Counted from the first letter of the stretch, positions 7,979 through 15,980 are shown. The stretch: DNA of 64,000 nucleotides from Glycomyces sp. TRM65418 (GCF_019710475.1 NZ_JAJFAX010000002.1:1-64000); one strand, 5' to 3'. Notes: generated by a model from the sequence alone, not told the origin. Translations and numbers: made by a program.

Positions 7979-8738
7979 GGCTGGCCCTCCCGGCGCCGAC
8001 GAACTGCGGGAGCTGGCAGCAGATTTCGCTCAGAAGCTGACCCGACGAGTTTCGGCCATCATCGATACCGACGTCCGATTCGTGGCGCATGCCAGCCACC
8101 GCGGATCGAAGTTCCGGGTCATTGTCGGCGGCCCGTCCGGAAGCATGGCAGTAATCCCTCTCAAAGTCGCCGAGAAGGAGTGCATGGAGCTGCGGGTGCA
8201 GTACAACTGCTGTTTCGACCACAGCAACGAGTTTCTGACTGTCGAGGATTCCTTCTTCCGGTTGTTCGATCTCCGCACCCGCGAGCGCGTGCCGTTGTTC
8301 CGGGTCGAATACGACCGGAACCCGACAAGGCAGATTCCGGCCTCGCATTTCCATGTCCACGCTCACCGGGACGACTTTACTCACCTGCTGATACTCGCGC
8401 CCGAACCGGGAACTCGCCCGTTTGTTCGTAAGGCGAAGGAGAAGGTGCCACGGATCGCCGAGTACCACTTCCCGACTGGCGGTCATCGGTTCCGTCCCTG
8501 TCTTGAGGATGTCCTTGAGAATTTGGTCCGGGAGTTCGGGGTCAAGCACGCCGGTGACCAGTGGATGGAGGCGATCCGAGAAGGACGCGAGGAGTGGCGG
8601 CGGACCCAGGTGATGACGGTGGTACGGGATCGCCCTGCCGATGCGGCGAAGGCGCTGAGAGACCTCGGATACACCGTCCAGGCGCCCCCCGAAGGTGATC
8701 CTGAACGGTCAATTACCGACCGGTTCACCGCATACTGA
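7971..8738 (+). CDS. Hypothetical protein, 255 aa, coupled to the upstream small gene
   Basis: This is a soluble protein with no transmembrane segment. The central part carries a His-rich strand (ASHFHVHAHRDDFTHLLIL), preceded by a beta-rich region (SKFRVIVGGPSGSMAVIPL). The C-terminus is helical and charged (EAIREGREEWRRTQVMTVV). The pair with the 71-residue acidic protein upstream has the look of a two-gene cassette. Function is unknown; the His cluster could bind metal. Confidence 0.7.
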   Translation: MTEAGPPGADELRELAADFAQKLTRRVSAIIDTDVRFVAHASHRGSKFRVIVGGPSGSMAVIPLKVAEKECMELRVQYNCCFDHSNEFLTVEDSFFRLFDLRTRERVPLFRVEYDRNPTRQIPASHFHVHAHRDDFTHLLILAPEPGTRPFVRKAKEKVPRIAEYHFPTGGHRFRPCLEDVLENLVREFGVKHAGDQWMEAIREGREEWRRTQVMTVVRDRPADAAKALRDLGYTVQAPPEGDPERSITDRFTAY

Positions 8739-8884
8739 CGCCGAACGGCGAAACGCCCCAGACCTTCGGGCGAGGTCAACCGCGGGAAGCTGGCCATGAG
8801 TCCTCGTGGTCAGCGGAGTTGCTGGGAGGCGGCCAGAAACGCCCCTGAGGTTGCCTTCTTCCATCTTCTACTCTCAGGAGTACC

Positions 8885-9508
8885 GTGAGCCCTTTGAACC
8901 CTGGCCAGCCACGCGAAGTTGTCTGGCTCCAACCGGAATACGTGGACCGACCCGAGGAGTTGTTGACGCCAGCTGAGATTGCGCAGATCGCCGGCGTCAG
9001 GTTGGAGACTGCGCAGCGATGGTGCAGGCTGGACCTCTTTCCGGTGCCGGTCAAGGAGGAGTATTTCGGGCCGCCAAGCCCGCGCCGGTACTATGTCGCG
9101 GTCGAAGTCGCAACGTGGCTTCTCGAGAACCCCCTGCAGCGACGCGAACACGTTCGCAGCCGCGAGCGGCTGCAGCAGGCACTGGGTGTTTACGATAGCC
9201 AGATCGCTGGTTTTGAACAGCAATTGCGCCACGCGCGCAGCGTCCGTGATCAGATCGCAGTCGCGCTCGAGTCGGTGCCATCGGTGCCGGAACCTGCCCT
9301 CCCGAAGCCGAAACGGTCAGGCGCGAAGCAGCCGTATCGCACCCTTCCCGAGCAGACGCTGGGCTCCTCAGATTCGGAGCCTTCCTTGCCAATGCTACGA
9401 GAGCCGCGAGCCAAGCAGTTGCGTCGGGCCAGGCGTGAAAAAGCTGCAGAGCAGAGCAGGGGTGGAGCGCCGAAGTTCCAGTGGTCATGGGAGCGACGCG
9501 ACGATTGA
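8885..9508 (+). CDS. HTH (MerR-like) protein with coiled coil, 207 aa
   Basis: A GTG start follows CAGGAG. Residues about 28-75 form a MerR/excisionase-like winged helix (LLTPAEIAQIAGVRLETAQ, then a wing with SPRRYYVAVEVATWLLE). A coiled coil follows (about 85-125: ERLQQALGVYDSQIAGFEQQ) and the tail is basic and disordered. The layout suits a DNA-binding accessory protein of a mobile or phage-derived region. The target is unknown. Confidence 0.7.
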   Translation: MSPLNPGQPREVVWLQPEYVDRPEELLTPAEIAQIAGVRLETAQRWCRLDLFPVPVKEEYFGPPSPRRYYVAVEVATWLLENPLQRREHVRSRERLQQALGVYDSQIAGFEQQLRHARSVRDQIAVALESVPSVPEPALPKPKRSGAKQPYRTLPEQTLGSSDSEPSLPMLREPRAKQLRRARREKAAEQSRGGAPKFQWSWERRDD

Positions 9509-9810
9509 TCGGTCGGGATCAGCCAGCGGGCGGGACGAGGCTGGCGCCGATCTGCTCTACCGGGGGCAGCCTGCGCCACGGCACCTCCTTCGAACCGGTG
9601 CTGCGCCGCGCGATCGTGGCCTGGGCGGGCGGGTTTGGGGGTCCATGCCACGCATCGAGAGGCTATGCGCAGTTGCCGTCGACGGGGAAGCCCTGCGTGG
9701 GACCCGCATGAGGAAGCTGGTGAAGGTTGCGGTCTTCCGCGCGGCCACCAGCATGGCGAAAAGCCCGATGTAGCTGGAAATAGAGGCAAATTCATATATT
9801 TAAAAATATG
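9509..9810 (+). other. Non-coding stretch before the AICE with possible transposase debris
   Basis: About 300 bp lie between the HTH gene and the left attachment site. A short + strand reading at about 9650-9710 gives RLCAVAVDGEALRGTRM, reminiscent of the AIDGKTLRG motif of ISAs1-family transposases. No other transposase motif was found, so this is a weak hint only. Confidence 0.25.
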
Positions 9811-9857
9811 GTGCCCCCGGCAGGATTCGAACCTGCGACGCACGGTTTAGGAAACCG
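9811..9857. repeat. Left attachment site (attL) of the AICE
   Basis: These 47 bp are identical to 28496-28542 and correspond to the tRNA-Arg(CCT) anticodon stem through the 3' end. The sequence after 9857 no longer matches a tRNA, so this is the displaced 3' half left by integration. Confidence 0.95.
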
Positions 9858-9901
9858 TGGCCACAATTCCCCTTGACCAGCCTCTTTGTGCGAGACGGCG
9901 G

Positions 9902-9923
9902 AAAAATCTGACCATATCCTGCC
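9902..9923 (+). repeat. Integrase arm-type site, left copy
   Basis: AAAAATCTGACCATATCCTG occurs here, and a near-identical copy (AAAAATCTGACCATATTCTG) occurs at 28348-28367, each about 45-150 bp inside an attachment core and in the same orientation. The position suits accessory binding by integrase or Xis. No binding data are available. Confidence 0.55.
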
Positions 9924-9939
9924 TGCGGCTTCTGCTGGC

Positions 9940-10227
9940 TTAAATCAGCTTGTGCCTGCGCCCGCCGACGTGAGCGCGAACGGGCCATGGTTCGCCCGGC
10001 CCCACCACGGCGGATCGCCCGCCAAGGGCGGCGAGGCAGTGGTCTATGGAGCCGGAGTGAAGATCCTCGGAGTCCTCGGCGGGACCGTCTGGGCGCCCCC
10101 AGACGCGCACGAGGACCGAGCCGTCTTCCCATGCCGAGTCAGTCGGGCGCGCCCATACAGCCACGGCTCCAAAGCGCCGCCGCGAGATGACACGGAACAG
10201 GTGCACACCAAGTCGAATGTTGATCAT
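9940..10227 (-). CDS. Hypothetical AICE cargo protein, 95 aa
   Basis: This small soluble protein (VISRRRFGAVAVWARPTDSA, LVRVWGRPDGPAEDSEDL) has no recognised motif. Its ATG overlaps the stop of the upstream frameshifted gene by the 4-bp ATGA arrangement, which supports it being real and the third gene of a minus-strand operon with 10224-10477 and 10474-10899. It sits at the extreme left end of the element, a usual place for cargo. Confidence 0.55.
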   Translation of the reverse strand: MINIRLGVHLFRVISRRRFGAVAVWARPTDSAWEDGSVLVRVWGRPDGPAEDSEDLHSGSIDHCLAALGGRSAVVGPGEPWPVRAHVGGRRHKLI

Positions 10228-10477
10228 GCGTCCGACAATAGGAACATCGTGACAGCAGGCGCCTTCTTGCTGTCTGCTCTCATTTCATCTGTGGCATCGT
10301 CGAGGCCCTGGACGAGAACCTCCACGACGTCGAGGTGTGGGCGTCCTAGACGACGGCAGCCTCGTCCGCGGAGACACGCGCATCGATGCGTACGACGATC
10401 CCTGAATCCCCCTCCACCACCAAGCGACTCGCGACACGGAGGAGTAGTAGGTCCGGATCCAGCCCGTCTGCGATCAG
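10224..10477 (-). pseudogene. Small conserved gene, frameshifted
   Basis: Frame one, overlapping the upstream stop by CTGA, reads ADGLDPDLLLLRVASRLVVE and then GIVVRIDARVSADEAAVV before a TAG at 10346. Shifting by one base, translation resumes as LDVVEVLVQGLDDATDEMRA and ends at 10224, coupled to the next gene. Both halves look coding and together would make about 85 residues. No normal start codon is visible in frame one (CTG or ATC only), so the gene is probably dead or its start is unusual. Confidence 0.55.
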
Positions 10478-11041
10478 GCAGGGTTCTGCGGCTCCTGGTC
10501 TTCCGGCGGGCCGTCCAAGAAATTGTCGCGGTAGAACAGGTTGAGCGGCCCGGACGGTGCAGTCTCGTCGACGCCGACCTGCTCAAAGATCTGTCCGCTG
10601 AACTGGCTGACGGCATTGGCGTACTCGCGGCCTGTGGCAGCCGCGACCGCGAGGTCTTCCAGATAGAGGACAAGCCTCTCGAACTCGGCGTTTGCCTCGG
10701 CCGTCTCCGGCAGCGTTCCGATACGGTCGCGTATGTCCTGTGGAAGACCGTCCGCAAACTGCTGGAAGTCATCGCGGTCCCGCCACTGGCTCGACTGGAA
10801 CTGGGCGTAGTTGGCGACGGCGAACCCCACCTGCTGCTTGGGCACGGAGTCGAAGGTCAGCTGCGGCACCGCCGGCAGCGAAGAGCGCTCATCGTTCATG
10901 GGCTCATCGTGGCACTGGGTCCTGGCCCTGCGGGCCGGAATCGGGGACCCCGAGCTCGGGCTAGCGGTCTCGCATGCCCCAACTTAATCGTGAACCGCAG
11001 GCCAGGGCCTCGACGACGCCTCAGATGAAATGAGAGCGGAC
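10272..11041. repeat. Inverted 40-bp repeats flanking the 141-aa gene
   Basis: 10272-10311 and 11002-11041 are inverted copies with about 36 of 40 bases matching. The left copy lies in the frameshifted gene (encoding QGLDDATDEMRAD on the minus strand). The right copy encodes QGLDDASDEMRAD on the + strand but is orphaned. It looks like a partial inverted duplication of that gene. Confidence 0.7.
10474..10899 (-). CDS. Hypothetical AICE cargo protein, 141 aa
   Basis: This soluble acidic protein (LTFDSVPKQQVGFAVANYAQ, DIRDRIGTLPETAEANAEFE, YANAVSQFSGQIF) starts with ATG at 10899. It is the first gene of a three-gene minus-strand unit whose next members overlap by 4 bp. Coding quality is good, with few rare residues. 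I do not recognise a family. It lies inside the pair of inverted 40-bp repeats at 10272 and 11002. Confidence 0.65.
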   Translation of the reverse strand: MNDERSSLPAVPQLTFDSVPKQQVGFAVANYAQFQSSQWRDRDDFQQFADGLPQDIRDRIGTLPETAEANAEFERLVLYLEDLAVAAATGREYANAVSQFSGQIFEQVGVDETAPSGPLNLFYRDNFLDGPPEDQEPQNPA

Positions 11042-11124
11042 ACCCGCCGCGCATCTGTAGCATATCGGCTCTGACCTGCGAAAACATAACCCTCTGAGAG
11101 CGATTCTAAGGGGTTTTGAGTGCT

Positions 11125-11148
11125 CGGCCCTACCTCAATGTAGGGCCG
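11125..11148. terminator. Hairpin, possible terminator
   Basis: CGGCCCTAC (11125-11133) pairs perfectly with GTAGGGCCG (11140-11148) across a 6-nt loop and is followed by ATTTGC. No intact gene adjoins it, so its direction is unclear. Confidence 0.4.
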
Positions 11149-11878
11149 ATTTGCTCTCAGGGCTTCCCCTGGATCGTTTTGCCCGCCGGAACTCGGAAGG
11201 TGCGCCGCAGTGCCCGACGAGCCCGCGAACCAGCCCTGAGTCGCTCGCGCGAGGGCTGGAGCAGTCAGCCTCGCGGCCGATACCTCCGAGACCGTCGTGG
11301 CTCTCAAACTCACCGCCGGGCGCCGGAACGACTCGCCCCAGCTCGGCCTGGGAGGGGTAACGGTTTTCTTCATGTGTGCTGCCGGCTCCGGTAACCCGGC
11401 CCGGGCCACCAGCTTTGGGGAGACTCTATGTTCGACCTGTCGGCTTGAGACCTACCCGAACCGGGCCATCAACCACATCATGTTCTCTGACGAGCTCCGG
11501 TTCTCCACCGATCTTGCGACGGCTGGGCGGCAGTGGTCTCGCTGGCCACATGAGGTTTCGAGCCAAGATGCCCACTTCAGCCGCCTCTGCACGCCCATAC
11601 AAAGTCTCAGCGCCATGGATCTGGCGCTCGGACGGATGAACGAGGGAGGCCACTACATCTACGCTTGAGTGATGATCCCCAGCGGCCACGCCTTCTGCAC
11701 CGCCAACTTGGCGAGCTGCGAGCAGGTGGCAGGCCATCCTCTCATCAGTGCAGCGTTCGAGGAGGTGTAGTTTCGACCGGTTCCAGCGCCGCATATCACG
11801 GCAGGGAATCGCATTCGTTTGCATTGACACCTGCAGACGTCGACGTACTTCCACTGACATAAACAGACATCTGCACAC

Positions 11879-11923
11879 CCGCTCTATCCGCTCTGCCCGC
11901 TCTATCCGCTCTATCCGCTGCAT
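11879..11923 (+). repeat. Five tandem 9-bp units (CCGCTCTAT type)
   Basis: Five consecutive 9-bp units: CCGCTCTAT, CCGCTCTGC, CCGCTCTAT, CCGCTCTAT, CCGCTGCAT. They lie directly left of AT-rich DNA (11930-12000) and upstream of the DinD-like gene. The arrangement resembles iterons, but the element's replication gene lies 13 kb away. Confidence 0.6.
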
Positions 11924-12417
11924 AGTCTCAGTACTCTCCAGCAATTCCAGTAAATATGTTAGGGACATCCTCTCGTTAGCGTGTAAATAGAAACAACAGT
12001 GTATCTTCGCAGCTAGAGCAGGCAATGCAGCCTCACACCGTCCACGCCGACGGGTCATCCCGGGTCACCCAGGGGCACCTAGAGGAATCTGTAGAGGTAT
12101 CTACAGGAAGTCGGCAGCCGACGGTTCCTTGCGGTCGTCGGCCGCTTTCCGGAGTCGGAGGGGAATGGTACTCTGAGCGAAGACGGCCGCGATTCACGTC
12201 GCTGCCGCCGGACCGTCCGGGCAGTTCCCGAGCGATGAACTCCGGCCCGCCGATGGACCTCCAGCGGACCGGAGAAACCCACCCGAGGCCAGAAGGGGTC
12301 CTTCACGAACTCAGGCCAGCCGGCGTACCGCCGGACATGGAGAAGCCCGCCGCGAGCGGTAACTCGACGACGGGCAGAGATCTCCGCTAAAGCTCACATC
12401 TATGCATTGGAGATGCC

Positions 12418-13167
12418 TTGAAGGCTATCATGTTTGCGTGCGAAGAACCGTATCACGGGGGCGGCAATTCCCCCTTTGATCAGGTCAAACACTTGGACGA
12501 ACACGGCAACGAGTACTGGACCGGGCGTGAACTCATGCCCCTGATGGAGTACCGCCACTGGGAGGACTTCCGCCGCATCACCGAGCGGGCCTACCAGAGC
12601 GCCAAGAACTCCGGGCGCGACGCTGACCAGCATTTTTCGGCGATCACCGAGAAAGGTACCGGCGGTCGACCGCGATCTGACTACCGCCTGACGCGATTCG
12701 CGGCCTACCTGGTTGCGATGAACGGTGACCCCAACAAGCCCGCGGTCGCCTCCGCTCAGGCGTACTTTGCCATCCGGACTCGGGAGGCCGAGGTCCGTCC
12801 GCAGCTCTCCGGCGGTCTCGCGGTCCTGGAGAAGGTGCTCTACGAAATCCACGACACCCAGGTGCGTGTGGGCGCAGTCGAGCTCGTCCAACAACGGCAA
12901 GACCAGCGGCACACGCAGCTCGAAGCTCGCGTGAGCACGCTCGAGGGCAATCACGGCTACGTCTCCGCCCTCGGATACGCGAAGACGCACCCGCCGCTGT
13001 GCACCGAGCAGGTGTACCTGTCCCGAGTCGGGAAGGTCGCTACCCGCATGGCAAAGCAGCAGGGCATCCGCGTCGGGCAGGTCAACCACCCGAACTTCGG
13101 GAAGGCGAACACTTACCCGGAGCACATCCTGAAGGCGGCGTTCGAAGAGGTCAACGCCAAGCAGTAG
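12418..13167 (+). CDS. DinD/BRO-N-like protein
   Basis: The N-terminal two thirds match the DinD-type BRO-N fold: EYWTGRELMPLMEYRHWEDF, ITERAYQSAKNSGRDADQHF, TRFAAYLVAMNGDPNKPAVA and AQAYFAIRTREAEV. DinD is an SOS-induced regulator of RecA filaments in Escherichia coli; BRO-N domains also occur in phage antirepressors. The C-terminal 100 residues (coiled coil, then GYVSALGYAKTHPPLC) are an extra domain. TTG at 12418 (GGAG, 5 nt) and ATG at 12430 (AAGG) are both possible starts. A terminator follows at 13180. A role in damage response or control of the element is inference. Confidence 0.85.
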   Translation: MKAIMFACEEPYHGGGNSPFDQVKHLDEHGNEYWTGRELMPLMEYRHWEDFRRITERAYQSAKNSGRDADQHFSAITEKGTGGRPRSDYRLTRFAAYLVAMNGDPNKPAVASAQAYFAIRTREAEVRPQLSGGLAVLEKVLYEIHDTQVRVGAVELVQQRQDQRHTQLEARVSTLEGNHGYVSALGYAKTHPPLCTEQVYLSRVGKVATRMAKQQGIRVGQVNHPNFGKANTYPEHILKAAFEEVNAKQ

Positions 13168-13179
13168 CTGCACGTGAAA

Positions 13180-13205
13180 GCCCCCGCATCACTCGGTGTG
13201 GGGGC
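13180..13205 (+). terminator. Terminator of the DinD-like gene
   Basis: GCCCCCGCA (13180-13188) pairs with TGTGGGGGC (13197-13205), with one G-T pair, followed by GTTT. It begins 13 bp after the gene's stop. Confidence 0.75.
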
Positions 13206-13285
13206 GTTTCCGACCATGGCGCGACGGAAGACAACGAGTGCAGAGCTTCCTCGCGGGTGACTGAGATGCCTCCCGGTGGGCGGGC

Positions 13286-13546
13286 CCATGGCCAATATGG
13301 CCAAAAGGGCCACAACTCTTGGTGGTGTCCTTTGACCTGGGAAGATGGCCCGCGGTGCGACATGGCCGAACTCGGCCGATAGTTCCTCCGACATGGCCAA
13401 AACTCCCGGCGCCAGACCGCACCGGGAGTTTTGGCCATGTGCCCCCGGGTTTGGCTGGGTACTGGCCACGTACGAGGACCAAACGTTTTCCCAGGTAGAC
13501 CGGCTAAATCCTTGGGTTGTGGCCATTTGGGCCATATTGGCCAGGG
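13286..13546. repeat. 261-bp nested imperfect inverted repeat
   Basis: The core is a perfect 19-bp inverted repeat (13391-13409 and 13422-13440; 12-nt spacer). Outward, both arms share in mirror order a TGGCC block, ACCTGGGAA and a near-identical 37-bp outer segment (13286-13322 against 13510-13546, both containing GGCCATATTGGCC-type sequence). It fills the gap between two convergent genes. It could be a bidirectional terminator, but its size and the repeated TGGCCA boxes exceed what termination needs. Confidence 0.85.
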
Positions 13547-13547
13547 G

Positions 13548-14204
13548 TCAGAACGACTCCACGACGAGTGAAGCGCCCGCATCCTTGAGGCGCTTCGCCT
13601 TCCCCTCCTTGTTCGCGTAGCCGATCGTCATGACGCCGGCGTTCTTACCGGCTTCGATATCGGTCACGGAATCTCCGACGAAGCAGGCGCCCTGCGCGTC
13701 GGTGCCTGTCACCTTGAGCACCTCGTTCAGGAGGTACGGGTCCGGCTTCATCCGCTCGGGGAGGCCGAACGGCCTCCCGATGATGGCCTCGATCGCCTCA
13801 TCGAGACCGTGGCACTTGAGGTACTTTGCGATCGCACCTGCGCTGTTGTTGCTCACGATTGCGACCGTGAGGCCAGCCGTGACCGCCGTGGAGATCAGGT
13901 TGCCTATGCCCGGCGTTGGCTCCGCGCTCTCGACGGCCAAGCTCTCTGCCAGGCTCAGTTGCTCATCGATGCTGTCGATTTGAGCGCGAGGTAGCGAGTT
14001 GGCGGCACCTCGTAGCACCTCCATCGGGTCATGCTCATCCTTGATCGCGTCGGCAATCTGCGGAGCGAGTTCCCGAAGCGACTCGACAAGTTCCGCGGCG
14101 ATCTGTGAGGCGGGATACCCGGCGAACACACTGCACACGGGCCCGTCGAAGTCGAGCAGCAGCAACGATTTGCCTGCAATGACTGTTTGGGGATCGAGCT
14201 TCAT
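13548..14204 (-). CDS. HAD-superfamily hydrolase
   Basis: All HAD motifs are present: motif I LLLLDFDGPV (nucleophile and acid/base Asp), motif II IVSNNS, motif III lysine in ERMKPDPYLL and motif IV GDSVTDIEAG. A helical cap lies between motifs I and II. This suggests a small-molecule phosphatase. The ATG at 14204 overlaps the GntR gene's stop by ATGA, so the two are translated together. GntR-HAD pairs recur in AICEs. The substrate is unknown. Confidence 0.88.
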   Translation of the reverse strand: MKLDPQTVIAGKSLLLLDFDGPVCSVFAGYPASQIAAELVESLRELAPQIADAIKDEHDPMEVLRGAANSLPRAQIDSIDEQLSLAESLAVESAEPTPGIGNLISTAVTAGLTVAIVSNNSAGAIAKYLKCHGLDEAIEAIIGRPFGLPERMKPDPYLLNEVLKVTGTDAQGACFVGDSVTDIEAGKNAGVMTIGYANKEGKAKRLKDAGASLVVESF

Positions 14205-15082
14205 CCGATGTCCCTGGTGGTCGCGACGGTATCCCACAGCGAATCGAACCAGGTGCGGGCAGCGTTCACGAACATCTCGCCCTGCTCAGCGTCCTCGCCG
14301 GTGCTGGAGAAGTGGAACAGGCTGGCGTCCTTGCCCATGGGATCAAAGATCTCGACCCGTTCCCCGTTGATCGGCACGGAGTGCTGAACGATCGGATAGA
14401 AGCCGAAGAACACTTCGGCTCCGTTGAGGATGAAGAGCTTGAAGACCGGAGAGATGCCGTGCATCCGCACCTCCACCGAGCCTGACTTGATCAGGCCGAG
14501 TTCCTCCAGCTCTCGGACATCGTTCACGATGGTTTCCAACGCCCGGTCTGTGATTCGGGCCATCCGCTCGGTCACCCTAGACGCGTCGTTGGTCGGATCT
14601 ACAGGCGTTGGGAGCGACATCGGCAGCCGCATATCCGAGACCATGATCCGCAAGGTGACGTCCTGGGGTGTCAGCTCTCCCATCCGGATGCGGTCGAGCG
14701 GTTCGAGCACGACTCCTTTCAGGGTCTCGCCGGAGAATCCGGCGAAGTCGATCGCTACGTGGTCGTCTTTGAAGAGCGCTTCGACGTGGGGCCGTAGTTC
14801 GACGCTGCGGTGCGTCTTAACACGGACGCGAGGCAGTCGGCCCTGTTGGGTGACAACCAACTTTTCCTTGTCCGTGAGGATCTTGAACGCACTTTTGACA
14901 GTCTCGCGGGCGACGCCGAAGCGGTTCTGAAGCTTCTGGTTCGAGGGCAGGGTCTCTCCGGGCGCGAACTTGCCCGTCAAAATCGCCGCCTTAAGCCTGT
15001 TCGCGATTTGGACAGATGAGCTATCGCTGCTGTCCTGATCGAGTTTCCCCAGGAAGTCGTACTCGTCGCTGTAGTCGTCCAT
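14201..15082 (-). CDS. GntR-family transcriptional regulator of the AICE
   Basis: The protein has 293 residues with a GntR winged helix at about 25-85 (LKAAILTGKFAPGETLPSNQ, FGVARETVKSAFKILTDKEK). A long C-terminal domain follows that is neither UbiC nor FadR type as far as I can see. In pSAM2 the GntR regulator KorSA represses replication/transfer genes; a similar role here is likely. The gene faces away from the rightward operon, with a shared 170-bp control region containing repeated operator-like motifs. It is coupled to the HAD gene downstream. Confidence 0.9.
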   Translation of the reverse strand: MDDYSDEYDFLGKLDQDSSDSSSVQIANRLKAAILTGKFAPGETLPSNQKLQNRFGVARETVKSAFKILTDKEKLVVTQQGRLPRVRVKTHRSVELRPHVEALFKDDHVAIDFAGFSGETLKGVVLEPLDRIRMGELTPQDVTLRIMVSDMRLPMSLPTPVDPTNDASRVTERMARITDRALETIVNDVRELEELGLIKSGSVEVRMHGISPVFKLFILNGAEVFFGFYPIVQHSVPINGERVEIFDPMGKDASLFHFSSTGEDAEQGEMFVNAARTWFDSLWDTVATTRDIG

Positions 15083-15100
15083 GCCCCCAACATAGCACTT

Positions 15101-15192
15101 GACTAGCCAGGACGGGAATCTTGCGACCCTGCGTTGACATGGCTAGCCAGGATGTGTATGGTGATGCTTAACCGACTTGGCTATCCAAGTCG
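15101..15192 (+). promoter_or_regulatory. Promoter and operator cluster for the AICE operon
   Basis: A consensus promoter, TTGACA (15134-15139), 17 bp, TATGGT (15157-15162), points right. CTAGCCAGGA occurs at 15103-15112 and 15143-15152 (exactly 40 bp apart, about four helical turns). A third related site is the 8-bp-arm palindrome CGACTTGG-CTAT-CCAAGTCG at 15173-15192. The second copy lies inside the spacer, so binding by the divergent GntR protein would block transcription. The regulator assignment is inference. Confidence 0.7.
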
Positions 15193-15248
15193 ACCAGGAG
15201 CTTCGGTTCCGTCCTTCCCAAACGCCAGAACTTCCTTGGGGGCATCCC

Positions 15249-15473
15249 GTGCTGAACCTCACCACCATCAACGAGCCCGACTGGTTCGACCAGGAGCCGA
15301 GTTTCTCCGAGCTCGACGCGATCGAGGCCGAGTGGCCGGCCATCGAGGCCGAGCTGTCGCTCTTGGAGGACGAGCTGCACCAGCTCTTCCCGGAGTGCCT
15401 GGGCGACTTCGACATCGACGTTGCCCTGGGCGACGAGGTCAAGTTCGCCTTCCCGACGTTCTCGATGTCCTAG
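15249..15473 (+). CDS. DUF6284-like small protein
   Basis: This is the first gene of the rightward AICE operon. It is an acidic 74-residue helical protein with the typical NEPDWFDQEPSFSELDAIEA and WPAIEAELSLLEDEL core of DUF6284-type AICE proteins. The GTG at 15249 follows GGGGG; the in-frame sequence before it runs through the operator palindrome and is unlikely to be translated. Function is unknown. Confidence 0.7.
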   Translation: MLNLTTINEPDWFDQEPSFSELDAIEAEWPAIEAELSLLEDELHQLFPECLGDFDIDVALGDEVKFAFPTFSMS

Positions 15474-15482
15474 GAGGCCACC

Positions 15483-15980
15483 GTGTACTCCTTCAGGGAC
15501 ATCGAGGCCCAGCCGGTCAAGGCCGAGGACCTTGAGGCGGGCGACGTCATTGCGAGCCCGGCTCTGCGCAGCGAGACCGTTGCCGTGGTCGAACGGCTCG
15601 ACGCCTGCCGCGTCAAAATCACCACCGAGTTCGGCCGTAAGCCCGTGGTCTGGCAACTGGACCGATGGACCAAGGTGCCGACACTGCGGTGCTCGAAGTT
15701 CAAGATGCAGCCGACCGTCGCGGTCTGGGAGCCGACGTACGAGGCCCGGAAGATCGAGGCCGGCATCCGCTTCAACCCCCACAACCGAAGCGACATGTTC
15801 GTGCTTGCCGCTGCCAGCTTCGAGAGGCGCGGCCAGGGCTGGTCCTTCGACGACCTCTCTACCGAATGCGCCGAATCGGTTGACGGGCTGACCAAGGCGC
15901 AGGCACGCTCCGCCGTCCGCAAGGCCGCCAAGTCCCACGCTCGCCGCCTCGGCCTCGACTTCGCGGAGACCGAACGATGA
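15483..15980 (+). CDS. Hypothetical AICE operon protein, 165 aa
   Basis: A GTG start is preceded by a full AGGAGG. The product has an N-terminal beta-rich half (LEAGDVIASPALRSETVAVV, RVKITTEFG) and a C-terminal basic helix (ARSAVRKAAKSHARRLGLDF). The stop overlaps the next start by ATGA. It is a position-conserved operon gene without a known role. Confidence 0.8.
   Translation: MYSFRDIEAQPVKAEDLEAGDVIASPALRSETVAVVERLDACRVKITTEFGRKPVVWQLDRWTKVPTLRCSKFKMQPTVAVWEPTYEARKIEAGIRFNPHNRSDMFVLAAASFERRGQGWSFDDLSTECAESVDGLTKAQARSAVRKAAKSHARRLGLDFAETER

Larger units (their letters stand above)
10900..12417. other. 1.5 kb of the AICE without a supported gene
   Basis: This stretch holds the orphan inverted repeat (11002-11041), a hairpin (11125-11148), the 9-bp tandem array (11879-11923) and AT-rich DNA at 11930-12000. 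A 51-codon + strand frame at 12235-12390 starts with ATG but lacks a good ribosome site and is not called. The region could hold replication or control functions, or be decayed. Confidence 0.5.

Noticed and set aside
9650-9710. ISAs1-family transposase relic
   Set aside because: Only one short VDGEALRG-like motif is seen, with no inverted repeats or other transposase blocks; left as a weak hint.
9811-9857. A second functional tRNA-Arg
   Set aside because: Only the 3' half matches; the 5' acceptor strand and D-arm are absent, so it is the displaced attachment copy.
11879-11923. CRISPR array
   Set aside because: The units are 9 bp and directly adjacent without spacers, and no cas genes are nearby.
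12235-12390. 51-codon + strand gene before the DinD-like gene
   Set aside because: It has an ATG but no good ribosome site, and a Pro-rich composition without any recognisable pattern.
13391-13440. Ordinary rho-independent terminator as the full explanation of the palindrome
   Set aside because: There is no T-run, and symmetry extends over 261 bp with repeated TGGCCA boxes, so termination alone is insufficient.
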